NCBI GenBank assembly: GCA_964058805.1
Contig: CAXKVV010001920.1
Location: 1 to 32,308 of the forward strand
Direction of reading: 5' to 3'
Origin: Schoenoplectus triqueter
Taxonomy: Eukaryota; Streptophyta; Magnoliopsida; Poales; Cyperaceae
DNA: 32,308 nt
This document shows positions 1-10,413 of the stretch, one piece after another. The position numbers were made by a program, and so were the translations under genes. The stretch's first letter is position 1; each line of letters opens with the position of its first letter. A model generated the notes under the pieces. It had not been told where the DNA came from. It did no database searches and saw nothing but the letters and a program-made list of their open reading frames with translations.

Positions 1-623
1 AATTGGAAAAGATCTAACATAAAAGACATCTTAGTTACATACAAAGTGAGCAATACCAGTATCTACTTCGACAATTTGATTTCTTATCAATTTTATATCT
101 TTTTTTTTCCATTTTTAAACTAGAACATGAGATTTATAGATTAAATTAACTGATTTACTGATTAGTTTAATACGTTACAGGTTTTAATTCTGCTTTGATA
201 GCACTGGTTTGGTGCTTCTTCAATTGATGGGTAAATCTTGGAGTAAATCCGTTAATTTCAGGATAGTCGTCTTCCTTTTATTTTTCTTCTGAATTTTTTT
301 TAGCAGAAATAATATAGATCAAGTGTAAAATTGTTTGAGTTTTCTCGTTTGTGCTCTTTTGATTGAGTAATTTCTCAATTAGGCGTTCGATAGAGGAAAA
401 TATGCGAGAACTATAATAGTGGACCTGATTATGATGTGTACATTTAAAACTGATATAATCAAATTTACAATGTCTATCCCTAATTTATCACTAAGAACAA
501 TTGTTTGAAGGTTCCGACCATATAAAATTGACATAATCAACTTTACAATCTATCACCCTGTTTTATTTTGATGCCTGTTTACAAGATGATTTTTTGTCTT
601 AATATTTTCCAATATATTTTAGT
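1..623. other. AT-rich intergenic DNA
   Basis: No open reading frame, RNA gene or bounded repeat is recognisable. The stretch is AT-rich with poly-T tracts and ends at the first fold-back MITE. Confidence 0.6.
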
Positions 624-995
624 GGGAAGGGATCCTTGACAATGGTTAATTTGCAATGAATTTTTAAATACATACGAAAAAAATTTAAAAATAAAAAATC
701 ATAGATATATTATTTTACTTATAGATTGATATTATTTTAAATTTCATGCAATTCCATTATCATTTGATGTGACATCAAAGATCATCAAAATTTTATATAA
801 TTTGTAATTGTTCATATTTAACGGTCTTTGATGGATTAACAAACTATAACAAAATTACGTTAAAATTAAAACACTATTAATCTATAAATAAAATAATATA
901 TCTATAAAAGTTTCTATTTATAATTTTTTTTGAATTTATTTAAAAATTCATTGTGATTGACAAAATAGCCATCGTCAAGGATCTCTCATCCCCCG
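624..995. mobile_element. Fold-back MITE, family A, copy 1
   Basis: The left end (GGGAAGGGATCCTTGACAAT) is matched in inverted orientation by the right end, whose reverse complement contains GAGATCCTTGACGATGGC. The complementarity continues inward through GAATTTTTAAATA and a 'cttatagattgat' block, so nearly the whole element can fold back. The same core recurs at 1159, 25960 and 31157. It has no coding capacity. Flanking AT-rich sequence prevents a clear target-site call here; the last copy of the family shows 10 bp. A Mutator-like MITE is the best inference. Edges are accurate to a few bases. Confidence 0.72.
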
Positions 996-1158
996 TATAT
1001 ATATGCAATTAGTTGGCTCTTCTATATATACACACAACAGATTACTTAGACATTTCGAAGATACTTAATCATCAATGAATTGTAAATATGAAGTACGATG
1101 AGAGCACAAATGAAAATATATCCTTCGGAAGCATGAAAACTAACTTTTAAATTAAACA

Positions 1159-1477
1159 GGGGAGAGATCCATTGTCTGGCTATTTTCACAATCTTGACAA
1201 TAAATTTTTAAATAAATTTAAATAATTAAAAATAAAAAAAATATAGTCATATCCTTTACTTATAGATTAATAGTGTTTTAAATTTAATATAATTTTATTA
1301 TCATTTGATAGTCAATCAGATACTATAAAATTGGAATCATTATAAATTACATAAAATTTTGATGGTCTTTGATGGACCATTAAATAATAATGAAATTACA
1401 TAAAATTTTAAATTAGTAATATATATATATATTTAAAATTATTTGTCAAAATTGTCAAAATAACCCGGGATCCCTCC
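1159..1477. mobile_element. Fold-back MITE, family A, copy 2
   Basis: The left end reads GGGGAGAGATCC followed by CTATTTTCACAATCTTGACA. The right end is its imperfect reverse complement (TTGTCAAAATTGTCAAAATA, then GGGATCCCTCC). Internal blocks (cttatagattaat, atcatttgatagt) are shared with the other three copies. It lies about 160 bp from copy 1. No clear target-site duplication is visible and it encodes no protein. Confidence 0.7.
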
Positions 1478-2597
1478 TCTATATATACATAGATTCATAT
1501 TAGAGAACCAAGTCTAGTTCAATAGTTGAGACATTAATTACTCTCTATCTCCATGAGGTTATATGTCAAAATCTGGTGCTCACAATCTAATTCGAAGGAT
1601 GTTAACATGATCATTTTTTTTCCTCAAAAAAAATGACCATTTTAATAATCACTTGTGTGCAGAGTGCAAAATCATCTTACATCGTCATTTCAATGGGTCT
1701 CCCTATCTCTAAATACAATTGGGAAAAAAAAAAGCTGCAAAGTGAGCTTGGAATAATGATAGATGAAGCTTCTCTGTAAAGTGTAAAGAGATGTTGAAGC
1801 AATCTCACAAATTAATGGTGTGGTTTTTTTTCCTTTTCTTTTTATCATATCTACAAGAGATAACGCATGAGTGGAAGAGAACTTACAATTAGTCCAGTCT
1901 AAGTCAATCAGTCAACTCCCAGCTGCTAATAAGAAATGGGGACGTGCTACTAAACAACAAGGATTACAACATATATATGATTGGACAGGAGGTGACGCTT
2001 ATAGTGTGGAATCATTTTTCTACATGCGTGTTTGACAAATTAAGAACTATCATATATTAGAAGTGAGTCTCCGATATATTATATTTTTTGGGAGAAAAAA
2101 ATATTTGAAATGATTTGTAACGCATGATGAAATAAGAGTAGTATGAGAATGAGTAAAAACGCATATATTTAGAAAGTAATTTATGCTCAATATTAAATGA
2201 TTGTACCTTTCATTTTAAGTATTATATGATTTAGTCATTTACCTCATTTCTATGACGGTAATATTGTAAATTAAATTTCAACATTTGGATCAAAACTATT
2301 CTGACCATTCAACTTTTTTTGGTGTATAATGGAGCAATTCTCCCTTATTAATTATCTTATTTTGTTTGTTTTGTCTATCAATTAAATAAAATCAACAAAA
2401 AAAGCTCTCCACTGGCCAGCTGTGTCCATGTAATTTAAATTTGAAGTTCGAACCACTAATTGCTATGTCTTATGTGGTCCACCCGGTTAATAGCTCATGT
2501 TAATTGTGAATTTTCTCTAAACACAATGTAATATAACCATTCACTAAGTAAAAGACTGGTATAATTAACCAGAAATTAGAAACTTTCATCCGTCACA
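1478..2597. other. Intergenic and distal upstream DNA of the RLP pseudogene
   Basis: No coding region is recognised. The stretch is AT-rich with scattered TTGAC cores (for example near 2031) that could be W-boxes, but such short motifs are expected by chance. It precedes the promoter-proximal 28-bp tandem repeat. Confidence 0.5.
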
Positions 2598-2653
2598 AGC
2601 TACTATTCAGAATGTAAAGAAATAAAGCTACTATTCAAAATGTAAAGAAATAA
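2598..2653. repeat. 28-bp tandem duplication in the RLP upstream region
   Basis: Two adjacent 28-bp units start at 2598 and 2626. Each begins AGCTACTATTCA, ends AATGTAAAGAAATAA, and they differ by one base (G/A). They lie about 150-210 bp upstream of the TATA-like element of the broken receptor gene. Their position would suit a duplicated promoter module, but no function can be shown. Confidence 0.85.
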
Positions 2654-2804
2654 AGATGCCACTCCATCAAAAGGTGGAGTCACCATGGAATAAGTCCAGT
2701 AGAGCAAGTCATTGTCAAGAAAAAAAATTTCCCATGAAAATTGGGGAAACATGCGTGTCTTCACAGCTTAGCCAAGTCTATGAATTTTCCAACAAGTGAA
2801 TGGC

Positions 2805-2814
2805 TTATTTAAAA
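2805..2814 (+). promoter_or_regulatory. TATA-like element of the RLP gene
   Basis: TTATTTAAAA lies about 55 bp upstream of the ATG at 2866 and is followed by a purine-rich leader (AGGCAAGAAAGAAAGAGAAA) of typical plant 5'-UTR character. A start site around 2835-2845 is inferred from spacing. Confidence 0.5.
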
Positions 2815-2865
2815 AGCAGTTAGCTCTGTTATCTCATTCTCAGAGGCAAGAAAGAAAGAGAAAAC

Positions 2866-3440
2866 ATGATATCTCTTCTTAGAGTTATTCTATTGCTCGT
2901 CATAATAAATATTCCTATCACAGCAAATGGGTGTTTTGAAGTGGAGAGGATGCCCTTCTCATCTTTAAGGTTGGTTTACATGATTCTGGCAAACTTATGT
3001 CTTCATGGTACGATCAAAATTGTTGTAATTGGAGTGGTGTCACATATGACAAATTAACAGAGCATGTTGTGAAGCTTAATCTTAGAAATCCATATGTTAG
3101 TTACTATCCGATGATTACTTTGATTGGGTATTTCATGCCTTGTCATGTAAGATAAATTTATATTTACTTTCTCTATGGCATCTGACTCATCTTGATCTTA
3201 GTGGCCATGATTTCTCAAACTTAATATTCCAAAGTTCATCGGTTCCTTTGAAAAATTGATTCATCTCAACCTCTCCTTTTAAGATTTCCAAGATGTCACA
3301 CCTTATGAATTTGGAAATCTTTCAGGATTTCAAGTTCTTGACATTGGTGATTCTTAGCTCACCGGAATGGTACCGTCTCAATTTGAGAATCTCTCCAACC
3401 TTCAATATCTAAGCTTAAGATATAATTTATATCCAAGCTT
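2866..3440 (+). pseudogene. RLP N-terminus: signal peptide, LRR cap and first LRRs
   Basis: The ATG at 2866 opens a hydrophobic leader (MISLLRVILLLVIINIPITA) followed by NGCFEVERM, the usual junction between RLP signal peptide and cap domain. The start frame is lost around 2970. The phase beginning at 2979 then gives HDSGKLMSSWYDQ and CCNWSGVTYDKLTEHVVKLN, the paired-cysteine cap; the usual final Cys of GVTC is Tyr here. From about 3170 the LRR signature (LTHLDLS, LIHLNLS, LSNLQYLSL) is readable only across stops. This start fits the TATA-like element 55 bp upstream. Confidence 0.88.
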
Positions 3441-3461
3441 AAGTCAATCATTGCCAATGGC

Positions 3462-3800
3462 GGAGCTCTTCATTAAATATTTGGGCTATGGCCCGCCCTT
3501 AAAATTTTAAAATATATAATGAGTTATTAATATTAGACATAGTTTTTATTTGAATCACAAAACTACCCCTCATCTCTCACAAATAAAATTATTCGTTCCT
3601 GCTAAAATTTTCTGTTCAAAACTTGGCTTCCTTCAAAATTTTCTTCTCAAAACATTGCTCCCGTCAAAATTTATATTCACGAGCTTTGGACTTTCCAAGC
3701 CCAGCGAAACTGAAGTTTCAGTTTTGTTTTTAATTTGTCATGGTACCAGATGCATAACATTACCCATCTCTTTTCCCTGAAGTTTTAACCTTCCATTTGG
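3462..3800. other. Probable small insertion in the RLP gene (degenerate hAT-MITE-like left end)
   Basis: Readable LRR sequence stops after about 3455 and resumes near 3780-3861. The intervening DNA begins GGCGGAGC and contains GGGCTATGGCCCGCCC, resembling the GGGGCGGAYCCAG ends of the hAT MITEs at 15656 and 18394. No matching right end (TCCGCCYCTG) or target-site duplication was found, so it may be truncated. The 76-residue reading frame in it shows no recognisable domain. Limits are approximate. Confidence 0.4.
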
Positions 3801-3809
3801 TTCTTACAT

Positions 3810-3902
3810 ATCAAATATATCAAATGATTTTATCCGACTGTCATCTATCAAATATACCAAATGATTTTATCCGACTGTCATCTATCAAATATACCAAATG
3901 AT
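3810..3902. repeat. 37-bp tandem repeat inside an RLP LRR
   Basis: Two full copies and a partial third copy of a 37-bp unit (beginning ATCAAATATAYCAAATGAT) start at 3810, 3847 and 3884. The unit encodes the LSDCHLSNIPND segment of the receptor. Because 37 is not a multiple of three, each duplication shifts the frame. The third copy runs on into the following LRR, which suggests replication slippage within the gene. Confidence 0.9.
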
Positions 3903-5546
3903 CTATCTCATATTAATTTAATATTTTTAACAAAGCTCGATCTTTCTTTTAATTTATTTAATACTACACTACCCAATTGGTTGTGGAACCTCACTGGCCT
4001 TTTGTATCTAGATCTAGGATATTCTGGATTTCATAAAAACATCCCTCATGCTCTTTCCAATTTGATTTCACTAAATTACCTGGACATAGGAGGAAATAAC
4101 TTTAAGCATGTGTTTCTTGAACCAATGAGAAAATTGTATGACCTAAGAAGCCTATGTTTGAGTAGCTTAAATACAGAAGGGGATATTGTCAATTTGATCA
4201 ATGGATTGGGTCACATGTGGTATGGTCTGTAGGTGGTGAGTTTGACCAACAATAATCTTTTAGGACATATATCTAGCTGGATTGCACATATGAAAAATCA
4301 TTCATATATTGATTTACGGGACAATTTGCCCTCAGACAATATAATTAGTGATATAGGAACCCTTACTCAACTAAACATGTTATATCTTGCTAATAATTTT
4401 CTGTCGGGTGTTATAGTTGAAGCTCATTTTGTTAATCTTTCAAATTAAGAGTTTTTAGATTTGTCTCGTAACATGTTAACAATGAATATGAAAGACAAGT
4501 GGGTACCACCATTTCAACTTCTGGTTTTTGATTTACACTCATGCAAGGTGGGGCCTAATTTTCCTAATTGGCTCCAAGGGCAAACACGAATTTGTTATAT
4601 GGATTTATCTAACACAAGCATCGGTGATGTTATACCCAAATTGTTGTGGAATATGTCATCTCTAGAAATTGTTTACCTTTCTGACAATAATATCACAGAA
4701 AATCTATCTTTATCCTTTCAGTTTAGCAAGATACAACAATTATATCTAAGTTCTAATAACATCCATGGCGCAATACCAAGTATTCCCGATATGATAATTG
4801 AATTGGATCTCTCAGAAAATCAAATTAATGATAATTTTCCATCTGAGATATGTGACAAGATAGATTTAGTAGGGCTGGATTTGTCAAATAATGCTATATC
4901 AGGGAAAATCCCTAATAGTTGCTGGAAGTTTCAAATTTGGAAATCATTAATTTGGCCAACAACCAGATTACCAGAGAGCTTCCTACTTCTATCGGATCGT
5001 TGCAATATCTAATCAATTTGAATCTTTATAATAATAAGCTCGATGGAGAAATTCCATCAACCTTACAATAGTGCAAGAGTTTAGTTTTTCTTTCACTAGG
5101 GAAAAATATTTTTTCTAAAAGAATTCCATCATGGATGGATCAACAATTGACGCGACTTGTAGTTTTACAACTACGATCAAACCAATTTAGTGGTCTAATC
5201 CCTCCGGAGCTTGGAGAACTCTCAAACTTATAAATTTTGGATCTTGCTCATAATTTTCTGGTTGGTCATATATCCAATTCTGTTGGAAACTTCTCTCATA
5301 TGAAGAATTCATCATACTGTGATCCACATAATTTCTTTGATGATGTAGAAACATTGTATATAAATATGAACAGACAAAATGTGTAAACTTCGAGTCTACT
5401 TTATTGCCTCAGAAATATAGATTTATTGGGAAACAAAATAAATGGACAAATCCCAGAAGAAATATGATTGTTCCAATCCTTGACCAACTTAAACTTATCT
5501 AAAAATTATCTAAAAGGGGAAATTCTAGAAAACATTGACAACACGC
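3861..5546 (+). pseudogene. RLP central LRR block up to the retrotransposon
   Basis: About fourteen LRR units can be followed, for example LTKLDLSFN, IRYMDLSNT-type, IIELDLSENQ, LVGLDLSNNAISGKIPNS, LVVLQLRSNQFSGLIPPELG and LTNLNLSKN. The 3861-4929 part is in one phase, interrupted by stops at 4230 and 4446. From about 4935 the receptor continues one phase over (INLANNQITRELPTSIGSLQ), with stops at 5069, 5231, 5384 and 5465 all in that same phase. The island motif (a non-LRR gap before the last repeats, near HMKNSSYCDPHNFFDD) is also recognisable, as expected for this RLP class. Confidence 0.88.
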
Positions 5547-5989
5547 TGTTGAAATATAAACTTAATTATCATTAATAATATTAAGTCTAGTGGAAAATAA
5601 AAGAGACTTTTAGAATTCAACGGATATATGATTTTTGGGCTGATTAATGAGGGGATATGAAAAATCAAACGATGTCCATTTTTGCTGTATGACCTATGGA
5701 AAGATCTTGAAGTCTAGTTTCTAATGGTTCAAATATCAAGTCGTTTGGAGTTCCCTACAGAGAGTTATGACTATTTTAGTGGACAGATATTAGCTGAAAC
5801 AGTCGTTGTTCGGTATTTCATTTTTAATACAATTTTTTTAGATACTTATATTGTCTTAGCCTATAAATAGAGTTGTAATATATTGTTTGATATATAAGAA
5901 AAATATAAGAGTGTCTAATAGTATGAAAATTTATTTTATCCATTTCTTCTCTTATCTCAAAGTATGATATTCATCATTCTCTTTTAACA
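5547..5989 (+). repeat. Left LTR
   Basis: The LTR starts TGTTGAAATATAAACTTAAT and ends CTCTTTTAACA. It contains a TATA box (CCTATAAATAG, about 5860) and lies directly after the target copy CACGC. It matches the right LTR throughout its length. Confidence 0.92.
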
Positions 5990-5992
5990 AAG

Positions 5993-6005
5993 TAGTATCA
6001 GAGTC
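5993..6005 (+). other. Primer-binding site of the LTR element
   Basis: TAGTATCAGAGTC begins four bases after the left LTR. It resembles TGGTATCAGAGC, the complement of the plant initiator tRNA-Met 3' end used by many copia and gypsy elements, with one internal change. This fixes the element's orientation as plus strand, the same as the host gene. Confidence 0.8.
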
Positions 6006-6841
6006 AGGTTCAGTCGATCAAGAGAGACCTACCATGGCGAATAAAAAGAAAAAAAAAAGAAAAAAAATGTCGAAAAAAATATGGTGAGTCTCGATGTTTG
6101 TTTTAAAGAAAGTTAAGTGTTAAGAGTGTTTTTTTTAGTTTATTTTAGTATATGAGTTTTTTCTATGTTGTTGGGAGCATTGAAAAAAAAAATGAGTGAA
6201 AAAAATTGAATCCCCTTATTTTGTGAGAAAAGAAAAAGTGTCGGGATAATGAAAAAATTATCATGTGTTGATTTTTTGTTAAAAAAAAGTGTTTTTTGTG
6301 GTGTTCTTTTTCGTGAAGATAGTTTTAGAGATATTATAAGAGGAAAAAAAACTTATCAATGATGAGAGCAATGTATCAAGCAGCGAATGTTATAAAAGCG
6401 TGGTGAAGTCTTTGCAACATTATGAGATAGCCAGTACAATGAGTGCCAGGATAAGAGAACTAGCAACATTATGAGATATTTTGCTGAAAGTATGCGAAGA
6501 TAATGAGAAAATGTGGTGTGGAGTCGCGGTGTGAGTGTAAATCTTACATATACATTACCTGAAGAGTCAGACAAATTGGATGACATATAAGATGAAATCA
6601 TGATTGATTTTTTTTTAATTTCCTAAATCAATGAATCGAGAAGAAGCCGTTAATAGATGGCGTCGCTATTCGCTATGAGTTATGAAGAAATGTAATGATG
6701 ATATAAAGATAAGTTAACAAGAAAGACAAGTGTTGAGTTCACAAAAATCGACAAGATAGAATAACTACATATGAGGAGATTGAAGAAACACCACAATTGA
6801 CACTAATGAGTAAAAATATAAGTTCTCAAAATTAAGTTTAT

Positions 6842-6851
6842 GGAGGAGTTT
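6842..6851 (+). other. Polypurine tract of the LTR element
   Basis: GGAGGAGTTT lies immediately upstream of the right LTR start at 6852, the expected position for plus-strand priming. Two to three terminal T residues interrupt the purine run, a pattern seen in many copia-like elements. Confidence 0.6.
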
Positions 6852-7298
6852 TGTTGAAATATAAACTTAATTATCATTAATAATATTAAGTCTAGTGGAA
6901 AATAAATGAGACTTTTAGAATTCAACGGTTATAGAATTTTTGGGCTGATTAATAACGGGATATGAAAGATTAAACAATGTCTGTTTTGGCTGTATGATAT
7001 GGATGAAAAGATCTTGAAGTCTAATTTCCAATGGTTCAAATACCAAGTTGTTTGGAGTTCATTATAGAAAGTTATGACTGTTTTAGTGAACAGATGTCAG
7101 CTGAAATAACTGCTGTTTGATATTCTGTTTTTAATATGATTTTTTTAAATACTTCTGTTGTCTTAGCCTATAAATAGAGTTATAATCCGTTGTTTAATAT
7201 GTAAGAAAAATATAAGAGTATCTAATAGTAAGAAAACTTATTTTATCTATCTCTTTTTTTTTATCTCAAAGTGTGATATTCATCTTTCTCTTTTAACA
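6852..7298 (+). repeat. Right LTR
   Basis: It is a full-length match to the left LTR, with many C/T and G/A differences and a few short indels. It ends CTTTTAACA, followed by target copy CATGC at 7299-7303. Confidence 0.92.
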
Positions 7299-7748
7299 CA
7301 TGCAATCTTTAGAATGTCTAAACCTTTCATTTAACAATCTCTCAGGTCCAATTCCACAGGGATTATCAGCCTTGTCCTCATTACACAACTTTGAACTTAT
7401 CTTATAATAACTTCTTAGGAAAAAATCCCAACTGAAAGACAATTAGATATTCTAAATGACTCATCAATCTATGCTGGCAACTCTTATCTCTGTGAGTCTC
7501 TGATTAACAAGAATTGTACTGAAGAGCAAGCATCTATAGGTATTGATTCTGCTCATGGTGACAGAAGAGCAACGGTATTGTTTTATTTGATATTAGCTTT
7601 AGGTTTCATTTTGGGGTTTTGGTCTGTTTGGGGTGTTCTAATTTTCAAAAATGCTTCGATGGCTGCTTTTTCTCGTATGATGGATAGATTATTTGATAAA
7701 ATGCATGTACACATGGTGATTGCTATGAGGAGACTTAGCTGGTGGTAA
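7299..7748 (+). pseudogene. RLP C-terminus: last LRR, transmembrane helix and tail
   Basis: Beyond the retrotransposon the receptor resumes as MQSLECLNLSFNNLSGPIPQ, the canonical last full LRR. Two single-base insertions (about 7388 and 7421) displace the frame before YNNFLGK and RQLDILNDSS, the latter the typical cap 'Q..TF.NSS..GN..LCG' region (here SSIYAGNSYLCES). A hydrophobic segment LFYLILALGFILGFWSVWGV forms the membrane helix. The tail ends ...AMRRLSWW at a TAA (7746-7748). The preserved helix and tail identify the protein class even though the gene is dead. Confidence 0.9.
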
Positions 7749-8841
7749 TGATAAAATAAGGGTGATGGTGATGTTCAGTGTGGTCATATAATAGGACGTC
7801 TAAGTGTGGTAATTGAATTTTGCAATTCAATGTTTTTTCATCTCATGGAAGTATGTATAATATTTTCTATATTATGTTAAGAGGTGTCAAAATATATAAA
7901 CATTACTATGGTTAATTCTGACAAAGGTTGTTTATTATTAATTGTCTCATCTCTTTTATTCACGAGCAACAAAAATAGTAAAGCAAAATACTTTGTCTAC
8001 AATATTATGTAGCTAATATCTGATGATGAATCATATAAATTTTGTTTTGATTTGTTTTTCCAATTTGCCATTCCGTATTTTTAGCCATTCTTTTCTTCAT
8101 TTTTACATTTGTTTGGTTCTTTTGTTTTAATTGTCCTCATCTTTGATTATTCAGAAAATAGCATTTTCCTCAGATTGCATGTTAGCAGAATAACTCTTGT
8201 GCTAAGTTCCGTTTCATGTGAGAAAGAATATAAAAATATAATAGAAATAATGTTCCTTTAGAATTTTGGATAGCCAACTAAATGTTGTGTCATTAAAATA
8301 TGGTATCAAATCAATATGCATATCATCCAAACATAAGTTTATCTAATTTGAAAAATATGGATGATATTTTCAGAGCGTTTATACCCCATACAGTTCAGGG
8401 AAAATTATTGAATAGAAGTACATTTCAACTGCAATATAAAATCATATATTAATCTATGGTACATCAGTTTCACTTTATTTAATAGAAAACAAGCCGACAG
8501 TGTGAACCATTATAATATTAATATTGCTATCGATATTTATTTTATGAACTTTTCTCATACACTGAATATTAGGAACTAAAATTGTACAATGTGTTATTTA
8601 GACGCGTCCTCTGTGCCTCAGGCGATTTAAGACATTTGCGTCTTAATTGTGACTTCGCCTTCTGAGTGCATGCATTGATTGGAAAACACTTTTTGTGACA
8701 AAATATATCAAATGCAAACATGACATAAGAAAGGTCATTTAGTTATATCTAAACATGGTTTATTATTTTTACATGTCGGATTTTTTTGAATAGGTGAAGA
8801 ACAACCTACTCCTATTCGGTACTTGTTGCTAATTATTATTA
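7749..8841. other. Intergenic DNA downstream of the RLP pseudogene
   Basis: AT-rich, with no supported coding or RNA gene. A short GC-richer patch at about 8600-8680 contains AAGACATTTGCGTCTT, a small imperfect hairpin, without further context. Confidence 0.5.
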
Positions 8842-9311
8842 CTAGCTATAAACCCGCGCGTTGCAGCAGAATTTTTTATTTAAACATTAAAATATTATAA
8901 GATAAAAAAAATCACATTTATCTAATATTAAATTATAAATTCACCAAATTATAGAGAAAACATATAATAAAGACTATATTTAATCTTGGATGAGATTTTT
9001 GCACAATATGAGTTAATGATTCATGATTTTTATGGAAAGAAAAGTAAATTATTCTAACATATATTATCACCATTAATTCCTTATCAAATATGCACAAAGT
9101 TGCTAAATAAAAAACAAAAATTATGGAAATAATAGTATATAAGGGAAAGAAATGGAGAGAAAGAGGGGATCAATGGACGCGATCACATACGTTCGATCAA
9201 CCAACAATAAATATTATCTATCTAATTGAGGGATAAAATGGGTATAATAAAAATTTACAATGACAAAAAATGGACCCTCCAATTCTTAGATGCTTTATAT
9301 AATAGTATAGA
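8842..9311 (-). mobile_element. Non-autonomous Helitron
   Basis: Read on the minus strand, the element starts TCTATACTATTATATAAAGC after a host A and ends with CTAG before a host T (plus-strand ACTAG at 8841-8845), the A^T insertion signature of Helitrons. Twelve to thirty bases before the end lies CTGCAACGCGCGGGT, the GC-rich arm of the usual 3' hairpin; the opposite arm has degenerated to CTGCTG. At 470 bp it has no Rep/helicase coding. Helitrons make no target-site duplication, and none is seen. Confidence 0.72.
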
Positions 9312-10001
9312 TTATTTAGCTTGAGATGGTCCGCTAAGGAATTCACATCCACTATCAAGGTGTGATGGCAGAATTTTATCACTGTGTCTTATAGCAGATA
9401 GAGTCATTAAAATAAAAAATAAAATGCATCTTTATTCATTATTAGTTAAATTTGAACTGTTTAAATTTCTTTGGGATCATCCCATTGTAGAGCCTTGTCA
9501 TAGACGCGGATGCATAAGCTAAGGGGTGTTGAGGGCAACGACAAAACGGAGAAGGAAAGCAACTCTGAAAAATGTAGATTTCAAGAAAGTTACAAAGAAA
9601 AATATTTGAAAATAAATATAAATAAAGTGGGGTCGTATTCTACAAAGAACATTTTTGTTTGTGTCACATCTAATCGGATTTGCCAGTAAACTGAGCAAGT
9701 TCTTAATAAACAATTGTTGGGGCAGGAATTCTCTTCTAATGATGTCACAAATATAGTAATATCTCGATAATATAAATTATGACACAAACGCAATAAATTT
9801 GATAATATGGGTCCGAACTATCATATTAGATTGGCCAAGGTCTGGTCCGATCAGTCGATCATAATCATTTATCATTCAGTAGTCACTAGTCACAGTCGAG
9901 TTAGAAAACAAGTGGTTCTCCCTCAAGGCAAAAAAAATAAAAGAAAAAAAGATGCAAGTGGTCGAATTTTGTCTTTATGTTAATAACATCCTGTTTGTTT
10001 G
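9312..10001. other. Intergenic DNA between the Helitron and the hAT element
   Basis: No supported gene. Two overlapping minus-strand reading frames of 64-67 residues at 9519-9793 have no recognisable motif and look like chance. Confidence 0.5.
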
Positions 10002-10024
10002 GATAGAGGTAGTGTATTAAAAAT

Positions 10025-10340
10025 ACCCGACCGGGTCAGACCCGACCCGTCCGACCCGTGGCCGCGACCCGCCCCGACCCGTCCCGTGCTCAAACTCGTC
10101 GGACCCGTGACCCGTTAGAACCGACGGGTCTAGCACGGGCGCGGGCAAAAAAATTTGAAAAAAACCCGTCTTAGACCCGACCCGTTTTAGACCCGTCCCG
10201 ACCCGACCCGACCCGCCAAACCCGGGATAACCCGTGCCCGACCCGCCCCGACCCGATCCGGGAAACCCGGGAATCAAACCCGTCCGACCCGACCCACTTT
10301 ACCCGTCCAACCCGACCCGTCCGACCCGTTAAACCCGCTG
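10025..10340. repeat. Left subterminal CCCG array of the hAT element
   Basis: About 30 ACCCG/TCCCG units appear on the plus strand, against only a handful of CGGG. The segment 10192-10215 has five CCC runs with two-base spacers, so the minus strand could form a G-quadruplex. hAT ends are normally bound by transposase at short subterminal repeats; CCCG(A/T) is the obvious candidate here. Confidence 0.9.
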
Positions 10341-10413
10341 TTATTCAAAAAAATTCAAAAAAATTCGAAAAAAATCAGAAAAAAATAAAAAATCATAATT
10401 CAAATTTTTTTCC

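Larger units (their letters stand above)
5547..7298. mobile_element. Non-autonomous LTR retrotransposon inserted in the RLP gene
   Basis: Two direct LTRs (443 and 447 bp, TGTTG...TTAACA ends) bound an 862-bp interior that encodes no gag, protease, integrase, RT or RNase H. A primer-binding site resembling initiator tRNA-Met complement follows the left LTR, and a purine-rich tract precedes the right LTR. Five-base flanks CACGC (5542-5546) and CATGC (7299-7303) form a target-site duplication with one substitution. The interior begins with an ATG in good context (ACCATGGCG, 6032) followed by a lysine-rich purine tract, reminiscent of Ty1-copia gag leaders; the copia assignment is inference. LTR divergence, roughly 10-15% by eye, indicates an old insertion. 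Confidence 0.93.
2866..7748 (+). pseudogene. Broken LRR receptor-like protein (RLP, Cf/EIX type) gene
   Basis: The intact ancestor would be a cell-surface receptor-like protein, the class that senses extracellular ligands (often in immunity) through leucine-rich repeats and signals through partner kinases. In order it shows a signal peptide, a CCNWSGV cap motif, many LxxLxLxxN-xxGxIP repeats, a spacer, a transmembrane helix (LFYLILALGFILGFW) and a short tail ending RRLSWW. There is no kinase, so it is an RLP rather than an RLK. Lesions include a frameshift near 2970, stops around 3260-3360, an apparent insertion at about 3462-3800, a 37-bp duplication at 3810, stops at 4230 and 4446, a frameshift near 4935, stops at 5069, 5231, 5384 and 5465, an LTR retrotransposon at 5547-7298, and two frameshifts near 7388 and 7421. 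Plant RLPs of this class are usually single-exon, and no intron is needed here. The exact subfamily is not resolved. Confidence 0.92.

Noticed and set aside
2405..2470. Possible SINE or tRNA-like internal promoter (GAAGTTCGAACC as box B, TGGCCAGCTGTG as box A)
   Set aside because: Box spacing and flanks are only loosely right, there is no cloverleaf, no poly-A/T tail and no target duplication.
6356..6601. 81-residue minus-strand ORF inside the LTR element
   Set aside because: It lies antisense in the element's non-coding interior and has no gag, pol or env motif.
10017..10277. Minus-strand Gly/Ser/Arg-rich frame resembling a glycine-rich protein
   Set aside because: It is the translation of the left CCCG array of the hAT element; low-complexity DNA explains it. 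The same holds for 12417-12728 on the minus strand and 12460-12687 on the plus strand.
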